NCBI GenBank assembly: GCA_963693285.1
Contig: OY848927.1
Location: 5,322,643 to 5,386,642, forward strand
Reading direction: 5' to 3'
From: Xestospongia muta
Lineage: Eukaryota > Porifera > Demospongiae > Haplosclerida > Petrosiidae
DNA length: 64,000 nt
Each line of letters begins with the position of its first letter. The first letter of the stretch is position 1. A model generated the notes under the pieces. That model made no database searches. It saw nothing but the letters and a program-made list of their open reading frames with translations, and was not told the origin of the DNA. This document shows positions 1 through 23,345 of the stretch, piece by piece. A program made the position numbers and the translations under genes.

Positions 1-8303
<8,303 letters not shown>

Positions 8304-8819
8304 CTTGTTGTACCTAGCCCAGCCTGCCCAGGTGAGTAAGCGAGTAAACCCCCCTTTAATTGAATATTAATTAATTATGCGGAGGCAGCTGTTGACGTAC
8401 TCTTCAAACAGAAAGTATTTCATTCAAATTCGTTATTACTTTTAAGAGTAAACTCAATTGAATAAACTTTATATTTTGATTGTCACACATACAATAACAA
8501 TAACACATATATGACATTAACTGGACAAATCAACAAAATTGAATAAAGAAAATAAATACATGTATATCTGTGCAGAGATTAGTGTCTTTCAGACAAAAAT
8601 GAACTAAATAATATGATACAAGACCTGTATCACTGGTCAGAAAAAAAACAAAAAAATAAACCAAGTGAACAAGATAAGTGTTATGATTAAAAAGCAGTTG
8701 ATTTTGTAATGAATGAATTGAAAAAAGAGTCCTTTCTCTTACAGAAATAAGTGAAAATACCTGTCTTGAACTGATGAGACAAAGACACATTGACATACAG
8801 ACATTCGATAATATTTATT
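8304..8819. other. Intergenic: golgin 5' region and CDK5 activator 3' region
   Basis: Both neighbours are on the minus strand. The low-complexity stretch just past 8820 carries an AATAAA (minus strand) immediately after the CDK5-activator stop codon, a plausible poly(A) signal. I see no further gene. Confidence 0.5.
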
Positions 8820-9632
8820 TTAGTGATACGTGTACGTATGACTGAAACTTTTCAGTTGACAGACAAGTTCTCGATAATATGATTTGTCCTTGTTAATCAT
8901 CAACATATTTCTGCTTGAGTCCAATGACAGTTCTGTGCACTTACTCCAAAATGCAGCTCTGTCTTGTTTTACTAAGAAGGGACGAAGTGGATAGCTGATT
9001 TCATTTGCATTGTATGTGTAGGAGATATAGAGACACATTAAAACTAGTTCTTTGACATCTGTCAAGGTACGTACTGCAAACTTCTCAAAAGCAAGTTGTA
9101 GTAACATATATGTGAAAACTACATGAGATTCGAGAAGGAATGAATTGATGGTCCATCCATTTAACTGGAGTGCCTTGTCTGCGCATCTCACCCACATAGC
9201 TACTTCGGGAGCTGTTGGACGAGAGAGTAGACCTTTGCACTGATGATGGACGTACGTTCCTAAACATTGAAGAAGGTCCGTCAGCGTCCATCTTCTTTCA
9301 CGACTCGCTACTATAACTTCTGGTGATGTTTTACTTTTTGTCGGTCTGCTCGATTCGTAGATCATTACTTTCTTGATCGGTAGTGGATCAGCTTGTTTCT
9401 CCATTGTCTTTTCGATTTTCTCCACTTTCTTTTCGGTCTCTTCTTGCTTTTGCTGTTGGTCTTTATTCGAGATCTTTTCCTTCTCTTTGTCAGCCTTTCT
9501 CTTTGAAGTAATCTTTAGTCTAGAAGCAGCACTAGTCAGTTTTTTGACGTCGTGACTCCACTTATTCTTAACATCCATATTACCAGTAGTTAGTCCTCCA
9601 ACTGTTCTCTCTACACTAATACCAGATCCCAT
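8820..9632 (-). CDS. CDK5R1: CDK5 regulatory subunit (p35/p39-like), intronless
   Basis: Activator of cyclin-dependent kinase 5, built on a cyclin-box fold. The 270-residue reading frame from the Met at 9632 has no introns, as in vertebrate CDK5R1. An upstream in-frame ATG exists at 9650. I prefer 9632 because it begins MGSGIS, an N-myristoylation consensus like the MGTVLS of p35, which anchors the activator to membranes. Residues about 1-110 are Lys/Glu-rich and poorly conserved. The C-terminal domain matches the family: LTDLLQCLGTYVHHQCKGL, the WVRCADKALQLNGW block, TYMLLQLAFEK, and LMCLYISYTYNANEISYPL followed by PFLVKQDRAAFW (p35: [26 protein letters not shown]). A cleaved p25-like form would need calpain; nothing in the sequence addresses that. 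Confidence 0.93.
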   Translation of the reverse strand: MGSGISVERTVGGLTTGNMDVKNKWSHDVKKLTSAASRLKITSKRKADKEKEKISNKDQQQKQEETEKKVEKIEKTMEKQADPLPIKKVMIYESSRPTKSKTSPEVIVASRERRWTLTDLLQCLGTYVHHQCKGLLSRPTAPEVAMWVRCADKALQLNGWTINSFLLESHVVFTYMLLQLAFEKFAVRTLTDVKELVLMCLYISYTYNANEISYPLRPFLVKQDRAAFWSKCTELSLDSSRNMLMINKDKSYYRELVCQLKSFSHTYTYH

Positions 9633-10158
9633 CCTCGAATATAAATACAAAACGAACGGTCTTTATTTGCCTCTTATAGACAAGGTGTGAAGCACACAGG
9701 TGCAAATATACTCGTTAGTCGCTAATAGCTGCGAAAGGAAGAATTGATTCTCACTCTCCTTGTATGCAAGTTTCGTTATAACTGTAACCGTACAACAAAA
9801 CTGCAGCTTTATAGTGCACAAGATTGCTGACTTCACCGTCATGTCGTTATGGCAACACACCTCTTCTAAGTGAAGTATTCCTTTGATCAGGTCACTTAGC
9901 TAATGACGCAACTTCCTCGTAAACAAATTGATTATAAACTACTTTAAAAAGTTCTAGAAATTTTCTATTTCAACAATTTCAACAACAGATCATCAAACAT
10001 AATTAACATCTAATATTGGCAAAAATTATTAATTAAGACGTTTTAACACGAATGCAAAAAAGTAAAAGAGTAAAATAGCCATACCTTCCTACAACAGTTT
10101 TTTTTCTACCAATAAGTAATGAAATAATGCAAGAATTTAGTCAAAATAAATAATATCT
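9633..10158. other. Intergenic between MYO1D 3' end and CDK5 activator
   Basis: AT-rich, 526 bp. It should hold the CDK5-activator promoter and the MYO1D 3' UTR (both genes on the minus strand). No motif stands out. Confidence 0.4.
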
Positions 10159-13100
10159 CTAACTTGGCCAAAACAGGATAAAACCATTGCTGTTTTTCTT
10201 CACAAGTGGACGTGGTACATTCTCTGTCTGACAGACCAGCTGTCGATATTTACCTGATAAACTAAATGGCAAAGGATTGTCCACATTGACTCTCAAAGTG
10301 GTGCCATATTTTCTAAAAAAAAGCAAGCAGATTCATTTTAAGACACCTGCTATAGAGAATTCCTAGATATGGTCTTTGTGTGTATAGTACAAAAGATTAG
10401 GTAAGGAGATATCTAAGAAGTTGATGACATCACAAATTGAGACTATCATCACCATCATCATCCATGTGAGTCACAGACGTAGAGTAGTGACTATAACATC
10501 AAACCACAGTCTGAATATTTTATAATTCTTATTAGCAAAAGTTGTTTACACTTTTAGCTATCTCAACAGAAATATATTATTACAGACTAGAACATGGCTA
10601 GGTTGTTGCTGTGAAACCACACTCAAAAGCCTTCAGCTATTAAAGAGGCATAGTTCTAAGCTTTGTAGTCAAAAAGGAGGATGTCTTATCTACTTAAACC
10701 AGGCCCTCTGGTAAACTACAAACACAGAATCATGACAAAGTTATCTGCCACAGCATTCCAGGCACTGCAAGTGTTATACACAAGTATTGGCATGCACTTA
10801 GACATACTGTCCCTTGTCAACTTAAATAATATAATACCAATTACCTTTGACAAATTTGAAAGAGAATGGCACACAATTCAGGTACTCTTGTTTCACTGTT
10901 AGAGCTCATCATGTAACAAATGAGATCACTGCCACCTCGTAGATGTACAATAAATCCTTGATCAATGCCGGGGGTGATACCAATACCCTCAACATCTTGA
11001 AGAGAGATGGGAGTTTTCTTTCGTTGGTATCCTTTGTTGGGATCTAATTTAAACAAGTGATTATCAGAGACAAGGAGAGCACGATGTTGAACACGGCCTC
11101 TTTTATTTACCTAAATAATGATAACAATATATAACCACTGGTAAAAGTCTAGTCATCCATAATTGTCCTTGTAAAAACCACACAAATGATGTATAACATT
11201 ACTGTTATTTGAGACATAATGAACCCTGTTATGCTCCATAAATCTTATAGCAGTTACTCTGTTCAATACAGCTATCTAAAACTGTATACAATACAAATAT
11301 CACCACATACTTAGCTTCTAATAACACCTGGGACATAACCAATTATCAGAGGTGGTCCCTCTACTATTCACTAGAGTGTTGGTTAATTTAATGATGGTTT
11401 ACACTAGAACTAGACATGGTTTAAAGACTACTAAGGTAGACACCAGGTGATGTCACTTAACACCAATAACACTAGACAATGAAAAAATCATTCAGACCTG
11501 ACATTTCTTAAGCAACCAATAAAGGTGGCATAAAATGAATGGACAAATTAATGCATGCATTCCACTTTTAAGAAGAGGAGTGAAGTCGATGAATGTCTTC
11601 CTGTAAATATCTTTGATATCTAGTATCAATGATATGTTCAGATTGGAAGCTAAAAGAACAATATGGACCAGGAAAACAAACAACACAGAACATGTACAAG
11701 ATATTTGAGTACATACACGAAACAAGATAATTAGAGCCAAGATGTCTGTTGGTAATAATGTCACACAAATTGGATTGATTACATGTAGAGAAATAATATA
11801 TTTCCTTGTAACATGACAGTTCCTACATCATTGTTGTTGATGGCACCTACTTTCATGACTTCAGAGGAGAATAGCACTCGCTCAAAACCATGCGATCGTT
11901 GAAGATGATTCAAAGATGTTTGGAATACTGCGGCACGAGAGTTCAATTCCTATAGTATAAAATAAATCAACTTAAAATCAAATTAGATACTAATACAATA
12001 TAAAGTAGTTAAGTCATGTTGGAATCTGTTTCCAAATAAGAGTTACTTACTGTTTTTGCTAAATAGTTTCCATACCACTTGCGTTGTAAACCCCATTCCG
12101 TTCTACGTTGTTGCAAAATTTCAAAAGCAACACATTTTAGTTGAACCTCTGGACGATCTTGTAATGGAACTTTTCTAAGTATATGTGCTGCACGCCATCT
12201 AATCAAAAAGAGACAGTGTTTACAAGTCTTATGATAACTACTATGTAAACCAATATGTTCCCATAGTAACACACTAGTAATGAAACTAACTATAACAACA
12301 GATAATGATAATCATGAATATTATTAACCCTTTAGATAATCAGAAAACAAAGTACAATATAGATCAGTGTAGTATAGGAATGAGGCTAAGGGCATGGATA
12401 TATGAGAATGGAGATGTCTGCACAGTATTGGTGCAGGCACTGAGATTCTATTGTTAAATTTAATAGCATTGACCTGAGGATATACGTAGCCAGTAAGACC
12501 ATCTGTTAAAATAGACTTTCTCATGAAATTGGAAAAAGAGAAGTAAGGAGGAGCAGGTAATGTGTCTTTGTGTGAGTAGGCTGTTGTCAGATAACACGAC
12601 ATCAAATGAACTCTTCTGTTCACAACAAAGCAATGTTCACAAACGCCGAGAGCAATATTAAATCATAAAGCATTAAATAACATTGTCTCAAATAACAGAT
12701 TGTCAGTTATACACAAAACAGGCATATCTAAAGTATATTGGTCTCTTGGGAGGTCATCAATATGGTGATATATCAGATAACAGAAGTAGACATTACAGTA
12801 GGTTTACAATAATCCTTAGTGATGAATATAACATATTATTATAAGAGTAGAGTTCTAACTATGTTAACTTAATAATACTATAAGATCATCATTTATCTAT
12901 ACACACATACATACATCAATACATTCTACAGTACCAGAAGTCCATAGCTTTGTATGAGGAGGAAGAAGCGTGCAACTACATATTACACATAGACCTAAAA
13001 CACTTTTTGTCAATAACCATAAAGTTTGTCTAACACTACAATGTTTTTCAAATAGCAGTTACATGGTCCTTTCCCATTTGCAAGGCTATGGGTTCTGATC

Positions 13101-16100
13101 ATACAAACAATGTGGTATGTAATTTGTATTGTTGTTGTTAGTAAGAAAAATGGCCAATCACTTTCATCACTATATCCCAGTCATCCCACATAAAGGAGTA
13201 GTACTATAGACACATGAAAGATACACACACATATACTAAGAATATTACAACATAAATACCACACATAATTGAGTATAATCTTATTCTACTCCTTATATAC
13301 ACAACTACCAAATCACTAATTGGCATATGTAGGTAGATCAAAGACCAGCTATGTCATCATCAGAGGCAATCTTTCATACAAGGTATAGCTTAGTTGGTAA
13401 CACTGTGTTCAGTTAACTCACCATAACTTATCATATACTAAGTTATTACTAAATAACACACTATATATTAATAGTGTCAAGTCAACTTATAACACACACC
13501 AATAGAGTCTGCTGTAGTCAAGTTAATGTACTACTTGAATTATGCATAGCACTGACATACCACAGTTATACACCCATTGACTAGTATTCATGTTCTATTA
13601 AACCAAATTGTCTTGGATATCCATATAGGTATATAACTTGTTAAATCCTCCTACATTTATTGTATCTATAGTCCATTGATGTATTAATCTGTCTAATTGG
13701 TATATCGTGTTAAAATATTTCCTAAAATTGAATTATTTTGCAAAACAAGAACTATGTCTAATCAAGAAGGCAAATATTTCTTAAAATTGGATTCCTTTGA
13801 AAAACAAGAACAAGTCAATAAGATTTCTCTTTACTGTTAATCAAATTACATTATCTTAAAGATTAAAAACATACAATTTGTGCATGTACATGTACAGGAC
13901 ATATTACACAATACACACCCAAAGGTTTATCTTTCCTGGACACCTGTATCTCAATATCTCAAAGCAGATGGTCTTATAAAAGAAATCACATGACTACAAA
14001 GAGGGATCATGTGATACCAGTGACTAGACATGTTTACCACATGGACATTACTTAGCTTCCTGGAGAGATAACCCATCTTACTCCAATAACAACTAAGATA
14101 AACTGGACACACCATTTATATAGATAACAATACTCATATTAACCTTATATAACAGTATTAACCTTCCATATAAATACAATATATCAATATGTTGTGCTAT
14201 TGAATATAGTATTATATTACACCGTCAATAGATGAAGCCAGACAAATGTACTAGCCTTCATTAGCTTATAGAAACATTGGTTGTGTTAAAAGTGGTTTCC
14301 CATCAGTCAAACTAACAGTCAAAGATAACATTTAATAGACAATACATAATGTACACATCTTATCTACACATAATACTTTCAGTAGGAGAACTATCACCAT
14401 GAATAGGTGAATGGGTGCTGGTAGGTAGGCAGCCTCTCCCTCTTCCAATGGGATATATGTAAATCGTTTGAATATCTGCATACTATTACTATACATTATT
14501 ACTATTGTTGGAGTGTTTGCTAATTTGATGGTATGTTAACAGGAGAGAGATGAAAGGATTAAATGGACTATTGTACTAATAGTTTATAATTATGCAGCTG
14601 GTATTTTTGTATCTGGAGCATTCAACTGAGACAGTCTCATAGCCAGATGGTTATCACAAAAATTAATTTAATTGTTATAATGATAAATTAGTTACTCTCT
14701 ATAACTTTTAGTGATTCCTTTCTCTAAACTAGCTCTGTTTACTGTCTTTCACACTGAACTCTAAACTTAATAATACACAAGGTCCTAGAGTATAGACAGC
14801 TGTAGTGATTTAAAAGTGCTGATGCTGCAATTTCAATAATAAAACCTTGAAGTTAGTTTTGTGCTTTGATATTGCAACAGTAAGCAACTTTATTTAACTT
14901 TACGACGACAACACCAAAGTCAGGACAATCAAATTATAACAACGTAAGATATGTTTACATAAATAAAAAAATAAGTGTTTTTGTTCTAGTTCTTGTTGTT
15001 GTTTATAACACTTAACGTGTCACAAACTACACTCTTAAATATACATACGATATCTACATTTAAAGATATAATATATAACAACTAGTACTATACTCCTAAT
15101 TAAAACTATAAGTATTAAATGCCAACATATTAGCTTGACAAGTTGATAATGTCGTGTTCATCATCTCATTTTGTGGCTATACACTTTGTCCTTTAAGACT
15201 AATCATGATAACAGTTACAATGTGATTACTAGAAATATACTAGTACAAGAACAACTGAACAACAAGATATGGAGACAAATTGGTACAGTAAGAAATCATA
15301 GACTATTTAAGAAGCTTAATAACTATCTCCATAATTACATTATGTAAACAATAATATTGCAATATTACTATTGATCATGTATTCTAGTATAAATTGAGTT
15401 ATGCTCATCTCTAGTCTGAGCTTTCGGTGTTATTAGAATATCAAGCGTAATTCAAGATATTCGTCTCTCCCTACCTCCTCCATAACTCTCATTAGTGGAC
15501 CTTCTGATGCCATCACACCTCATAAAGTTTGGTATTTTGTATCCTACCAGCTGTATTCAAATTACATGGGCAGCACTCTCAGGATTGATAAATCCTAAGG
15601 GCACTCCCTCTATTATAGTAATCATATCAATGTATAGAATATCCATAGAAATAGTACAGCTGAGATTTACTTCCCCCAAAACATAATACATTTGATTAAG
15701 AAGAAATATAACCACAGGAGATTCCCTAAAATTATGCTAAAAATAAAAATGCTGAGATTAGGAAAGCAGCTGGATCATAAACTCTAATATTCTATTTCAG
15801 TACATCCACACCTTACCATTCTTAGTGATGCTCTAATACACTCAGGAAATAAATGGTATCTTTGAGTGCCAAGAGGTGGTCAGAGTTCAAACAAGATCAT
15901 AGACATATTGAAACATAAACACACACACACACGATATTAATATGACAATTTCAACAAATGGATACAATTTTAACATTGCAATGTGTATAACATCAGAGGA
16001 CATAATATCAAAGAACATGCTAATTTGACTTGAGGGCTCTAAACAGCACCATTGTACAATGTATACACAAAAGTTCATACTTAAATATCAACAATGAGTG

Positions 16101-16704
16101 GGCAAGATTGTACAGAATTTGTCATTAAAATAAACTTAAAATGATATTATTATATCAATTTTAACTTACAGACTTCTTATATGCATATCAAAGTGAATTG
16201 AGTGTCTACTCAATAAAAATGAATATTTATTTAAATGGTTTACTAAATTAAGTAATAATATATTGTGACCAGTTTGCTATTTCAACATTTACACCTCATA
16301 ATAAACACATGAATAATCAACGAGTGTTACTGAACCAGCTGGACAGGAATCACAATACATACAAACTACATATAAATTTATACACGAAGATAGTAATTGA
16401 GTTATGATGACTTTTATGTTAAAAAAATAAATGTATTTTATGAGGAAATGTTATCAATGATGGTACAGGTGTACATGTGAGAAATACAAATTATTTGTTG
16501 TAGTTTACAAGAGAAACTAATTTGTATTATATGAACCCCACCTCATATTGAAGAATAACCAATAAAGAGTTATATTATAAAATTGACTGTACCTGCCATG
16601 AATTTTTTGTAAGTAGTCAACAAACAATTGTAAAACAGGAGGAGGTATCGGCCACTCAATACTTTTACCAAGATCTGGGAGAGAACGAACATCCCTGTGT
16701 GTGT

Positions 16705-16774
<70 letters not shown>

Positions 16775-19700
16775 TTGACACAAACAGCAATTGATAGATT
16801 ACCAGGTAACAATAGACAACAATTTAACATAACAGGCTATAAGCAACAACTACTATAACAGTCACTTGATAATACATTATAATTATTATGAACTATTATA
16901 TAATCCAGCATACAACGTAAACAACCAGTATGATATAGTGTTACTAAGTTTAATATTAGCCTCTAATATTGTCTGGAAAGTTTCCTTCTTGCACATGCGC
17001 CAATATCCTTGTTACTGAACTGTGCTATCCTCTAGTTAATACAATCCACAATATCAATACATCACTATACTACAATTTATGACATATAACATATATATAA
17101 CAATCAATAAACTGTAAACAAAAATGACAGCATACAACCTTAGCTGTTTGACAGTTTATTGATAACTGCAAAACAGTGTCTGGAAAATTACTCAGTTACC
17201 TCATCAATAATAACTTAGTTGTCTAACTACCCTCTAGCACTCTGACTGAAGTCAGGTGTGTTTAATTGTACTTGGTACTTTGCAGGCTTCAAACTCTAGT
17301 AATCTTTTTTGATACTACTGAACTGTCTCAGTTTATTAGGAAATACGAAACCAAACAAGTGATGAATGCACACACAAAGAAATGGTTTCTTAAACATTAC
17401 TTAACGTTTGTCAATAAGACTGTTTATGGATGACAATAACAACACTAAAGTCCAATGACTTGTGTCGTTGGTATGTAGAAATATTAAAATACGAAAAATA
17501 CAATTTTAGAAGTAATACACTGTTATATCATCACTAGTACTAATAACATTATCAGCTAACATCAGTATTGTTAACATGAAATAGTGTACACTATCAGAAA
17601 ATAACTACATGTACATGTACATGTATTAGATGCCAAATGTAAATGCTATGTGAACAAAGACAAGACAGACACAATAGCTTCTATTATCTCATCAGTAGGA
17701 GTAATTCAATAGTCTTCAACTAATTCTTCCAAAGAGGGAGGTTAAGATGACAATGCAATGAAGTAATTATTAACTATTATAATAAGTATCTCATTATACA
17801 TATTGTACATGTAGTCTTTGCATGTACATGTAGAGTAGTAAAAAAAACAGAGGGAGGTAAAGGGAGTGAGTTAAGGAGGAGAGATGGAGGAGAGGTGACA
17901 TACCTGAACAGATAGATGATAGATTGGATAAAACTTCGTAGTTTGTAACGTCTGAAGTATATAAGAATGATTTGTTTGGCATTTGTCTTGCGAATACGAT
18001 TGCGTACTAGAAAACCTCGTGTGTACTATGAAATAAAGAATTAGAACGAAAGGATTAAAGTCTGAATAGATTTGATGAGTAAAATGGATGGATGGATGGT
18101 TGGATAAATTGATAAATGGATGGATAGATTGATGAATGGATGCATAGATCAAAATCTGAATGGATAGATGAAAGGTCAATGGATGTAAGGAGTAAGAAAA
18201 TAAACAGACATTACAATTATAAATAACAATTAATTTTGTACAGTTTATTCTATACAATCCAATTATAGTAGAGAACAAACACTTTTAGTGTATTTTTCTA
18301 AAAATTACATAAAACTAACAGTTTACCAAACATTGTGTTACAACCAAAGTACAACACTATTTACTATATCACTACAACATCACAGGACAATATAATGTTA
18401 TTGATTACTTCATTTTGATGTTATCAAATTGAAATTATAAAATTATCCAAACCGTCAATTTGAAAGTCCAAACATTATATATATAATAAAGTATTAGCGT
18501 ATATCGTATATTATAATGTATAGTAATAGGAGAAAGTATAGGAGTAATGTGGTCTGTTGGGAGGATAATTACTATATGATTGTGCGTCGATAAACATCAA
18601 GGACATGACAAAATGTGTTCTGTGATTGTTTAACTGTGTGCTAAATGTATTTGTTGTAATTGTTTATTGGATCTATACCTACCACATATTGTAACACTAG
18701 AATAATGTGATGAAGACCAAACAGGTTACCATTTTAAGATTGGTTTGCCAAACTTTAAGTATTAATTAACAATGATTAATTGTATATTCATAACAATTTC
18801 ACTGAGCGTCACAATCACTAACTGATATGATGACACTGAATACTGTTAAGACACTAGAGTGAGACTTTGGTAGGTCATTTGTCTAGCATTGAACAATAGG
18901 AAGTGTTACTGTTCTAGTAATAGGTGTTACATGTTAGGAGGAGCACCCATCTTATAGTTAAATGCTATAGAAATTCTATTGAAGAAATAAAGGATCAATG
19001 AACTGTGATGGAGGTTATAGACACAGTTAGTTGTGGTATAGAGAAGTTGTAATATACAGTTAGTTGTGGCATATAGTTGGTTGTGGTATAGAGTTAGTTG
19101 TGGTATAAAGTTAGCTGTGGTATACAGCTGGTTGTGGTATAGAGGTAGCTGTGGTGTAGACTTAACTGTGGCATATAGTTAGTTGTGGTATAAAGTTAGC
19201 AGTTGTATACAGTTAGTTGTGGTATAGAGGTAGCTGTGGTATAGAGTTAATTGTGGTAAAGAGTTAGCTGTGGTATACAGCTAGTTGTGGTATACAGTCC
19301 AGTGGCTAGTTCTCACTGTGGTTAGCTCTGTTTATGCATAGGTTAACCAAATAATTACATACCATAAAAGAAATCATCCAATATCATGTGAAATTATCAT
19401 AACCATGAACAAATTTGGACAGCAATTTATAACAAAAGTTGCTCGTGTACATGTAGACTAAAGTAATAAACTTATCTACTCATTAGTACAACTTATACAA
19501 CTAAACAGGACTCCTTAGGGTCGGTCAAAGGTTATTAATAGTTCCTCTTGTTTTATGGCATCTAAGTACCAACAAAGGTGATATCAATGGTTGAAATCAC
19601 CACTATATTTTGTGTACAATATTAACGGATCTTATTGAGAGTAACTCAACAACAAATAATGTACGTCTTCTTAGTATTGAGGTCATAACGACATATCATA

Positions 19701-22700
19701 AAGTAAGCCTATCTATTAATGACTTTACCAATTCTATAAATTATAGCTGTTAATAGTCTAGATATCACTATGACCCATACATTATGTAGACACATTATTG
19801 AGTAATGGTTGTTTTGGCTAGAGAGATGAATAACAGTTTAACAGTAATGAAACAAGTTCAATTAGAGGGACTATTACATGTGGTAATTCTTGTCCCCCTC
19901 TTTCTCTTACTCATAACCAGCAAAACTAGTTCTATTGTATATAACCACTTGTTCATAACCAGCAAAACTAGTTCTATTGTATATAACCAGTTGTTCATAA
20001 CCAGAAAAACTAGTTCTATTGTATATAAGAAGTTGTTCATAACCAAAAACAAGTTCTATTGTACATAACTACTTGTTCATAACCAAAAACAAGTTCTATT
20101 GTATGTAAGAAATTGTTCATAACCAGCAAAACAAGTTCTATTGTACATAACCACTTGTTCATAACCAAAAAACAAGTTCTATTGTAAATAACCAGTTAAC
20201 AAGTTAACCAACATGTGTAATACCATGCTTACAACTAGTACATTGACATGTATAAATAATTATATACAACCAGTTTATTGTACAATATTTCTTTATACCA
20301 CCATAACTAAAGTCCATTACTAGAGACAAACAATAAGAAATGCAGAAATGTTCCCAAGTCATGATATAACATCCAATGGACACAATGGTTACATTTCTCA
20401 GAAAATCAAAAAACAATCATTTGTAGTTGAAAGGAAATACATGCAATACCCACTGGTTAAGGAATTTAAAAATGAATATCTTGTACTGCTGTAACCATGG
20501 TTACATCAGCTATTGTAACCATGGGTATTCTAACAGTTATTTATAAAGGACAAAGTGATCAATAATGAATCGGGTAAATTCATTCATTACCTTCTGTAAA
20601 ATGATGACAATTCGTGGAATAGCTTCCAAACGTTTTCGTTCAAGAAGTGTCAATGTTTGAGGACTTCGAATGAAAACCTTTGTCTTGCCAAACTCAGTAT
20701 CGTATGCCAATCTAGTGTGATCCAATATGGCAGCTGTAGCATCCTTAATATTCCCACGGTATGATGGCCATGTAGCAGGACATACTAACTTATAGCTAAA
20801 AAAAATATATAAGTAAGGTTAATTGCATTAGTGATAGTAGAGAAGTGAGGGTGATGGTCATTGTATAGTAGTGATAGTTAGAGAAGTGAGGGTGATGGTT
20901 ACATTGTATAGTAGTGATACTTAGAGAAGTGAGGGTGATGGTTACATTGTATAGTAGTGATAGTTAGAGAAGTGAGGGTGATGGTTACATTGTATGGTAG
21001 TGATAGTTAGAGAAGTGAGGGTGATGGTTACATTGTATACGAGTGATAGTTAGAGAAGTGAGGGTGATGGTTACATTGTATACGAGTGATAGTTAGAGAA
21101 GTGAGGGTGATGGTCATTGTATAGTAGTGATAGTTAGAGAAGTGAGGGTGATGGTTACATTGTATAGTAGTGATACTTAGAGAAGTGAGGGTGATGGTTA
21201 CATTGTATGGTAGTGATAGTTAGAGAAGTGAGGGTGATGGTCATTGTATAGGAGTGATACTTAGAGAAGTGAGGGTGATGGTCACATTGTATAGGAGTGA
21301 TACTTAGAGAAGTGAGGGTGATGGTTACATTGTATACGAGTGATAGTTAGAGAAGTGAGGGTGATGGTCATTGTATAGTAGTGATAGTTAGAGAAGTGAG
21401 GGTGATGGTTACATTGTATAGTAGTGATACTTAGAGAAGTGAGGGTGATGGTTACATTGTATAGAAGTGATACTTAGAGAAGTGAGGGTGATGGTCACAT
21501 TGTATAGGAGTGATACTTAGAGAAGTGAGGGTGATGGTCACATTGTATAGGAGTGATACTTAGAGAAGTGAGGGTGATGGTCACATTGTATAGGAGTGAT
21601 ACTTAGAGAAGTGAGGGTGATGGTCACATTGTATAGGAGTGATACTTAGAGAAGTGAGGGTGATGGTTACATTGTATAGGAGTGATACTTAGAGAAGTGA
21701 GGGTGATGGTCACATTGTATAGGAGTGATACTTAGAGAAGTGAGGGTGATGGTCACATTGTATAGGAGTGATACTTAGAGAAGTGAGGGTGATGGTCACA
21801 TTAGTGTTAGAAAAGTGATGGTTACTTACCGTCCAACAAATCTTTCATATGGTTGTCTATTGGCAAATCCAGCTCTTCTAACACGAACATTTTCCAACAG
21901 TCCGAGATAAGCAACCTAATAAAATAATTAATGTACCAAAAGAATCATTAACTAGTTATTAAATTCAATAAATTACTTGATGACGTATTCTTTCATCATT
22001 TAAAGCCACTGGAGATTTAATCTCATTGGGTTTAATACAACGAACATAGAAGGGGTCCTGAAATAAATAGCAGTATTGTTAACAACTACAACAACAATGG
22101 CTGTATATTTTAATGAGATATTCACTATAATAACCACACATAAAATTTCTGACGTCAATTTATACCTTACCTTTGTCTTGAGATTGGCTACAAGAGCTAT
22201 CATAGACTCTTTAAATATTGTTCCAGTTGATTTGGGTCTCTTGGTAACTTCAGTTACTGCCTGAGCTCCTTCTGGCCACATGTCACGTAATATAGCATGT
22301 TGGCTAGAGCAATATAAATAATGAATTGAGATTACAGGTGAGTGGATAAAACTATACCTGTTGTATAGAAGTCGTTTGAAGTCTTGAAAAATAGGATCTT
22401 TGTTTTTATCAATAAATTCAAAAATGTTATATCTAACAAGCAACATTGATATGAGAAATATGGGTGGAGTCTACTTACGTCACATCTCCAGCATAGTGCT
22501 TTATTCTGAACTGTTCATCTCTTTGAAGAGATTTTTCAGAGGGATCCAGCTAAAAAAGAAATTCATTAATTACATTCTAATGAGTTATTATAATTCTATA
22601 TAACAGACAAACAGTACAGGTACATTAGAAATTGAGAGATAGAGAGATCTTACTTGTCGTGAGGTATAGTGAGCATGATCTTTAAATTTTTCATCCATTG

Positions 22701-23291
22701 CATGAAGAAAATGCTAAATTAAAATCAGAAACAGATAATATCATTAAAGGCATGTTGGCAATAAAAATCATTAAAATAATAATTTGAGAGAGAGAGAGAG
22801 AGAGAGAGATCTCCACTTACACGATCAGTGACAGTACCAACCAGGAAGCAAGCCTCGTCTAAGAGAGCAATCACACCAGAGTGAGGTTGTTCTACTAAGT
22901 CGCAGATAATTTTGTTGTTGAAGTAATCAATCTAAAAAAAAGTTAATAAATAAAACTAATTTATTTTCTATTTATTTAATCAATAATTTTTATTCTTCAA
23001 AATTTCATTTCAGGCTCCTCCCACTCCCTTACGTACCTGGACCCATTCTATGCCTTCTCTCTTGTATTCCTCCTGTTCTTGCTTCAAGACCAATTCAATG
23101 AACAGCTGTTGTAGTTTTTCATTGCAATAGTTAATGCAGAGCTGTTCAAATGAATTATTATCGAAGATCTCAAATCCATAAATATCTAAGACACCAATAA
23201 CAGTACTGTCTCGCTTCTGATTTATATTAATACCAAGTTTGGTATTAATATAACGAACTATCCAAGTAAAGAGACGTTCATACATGGCCTG

Positions 23292-23345
<54 letters not shown>

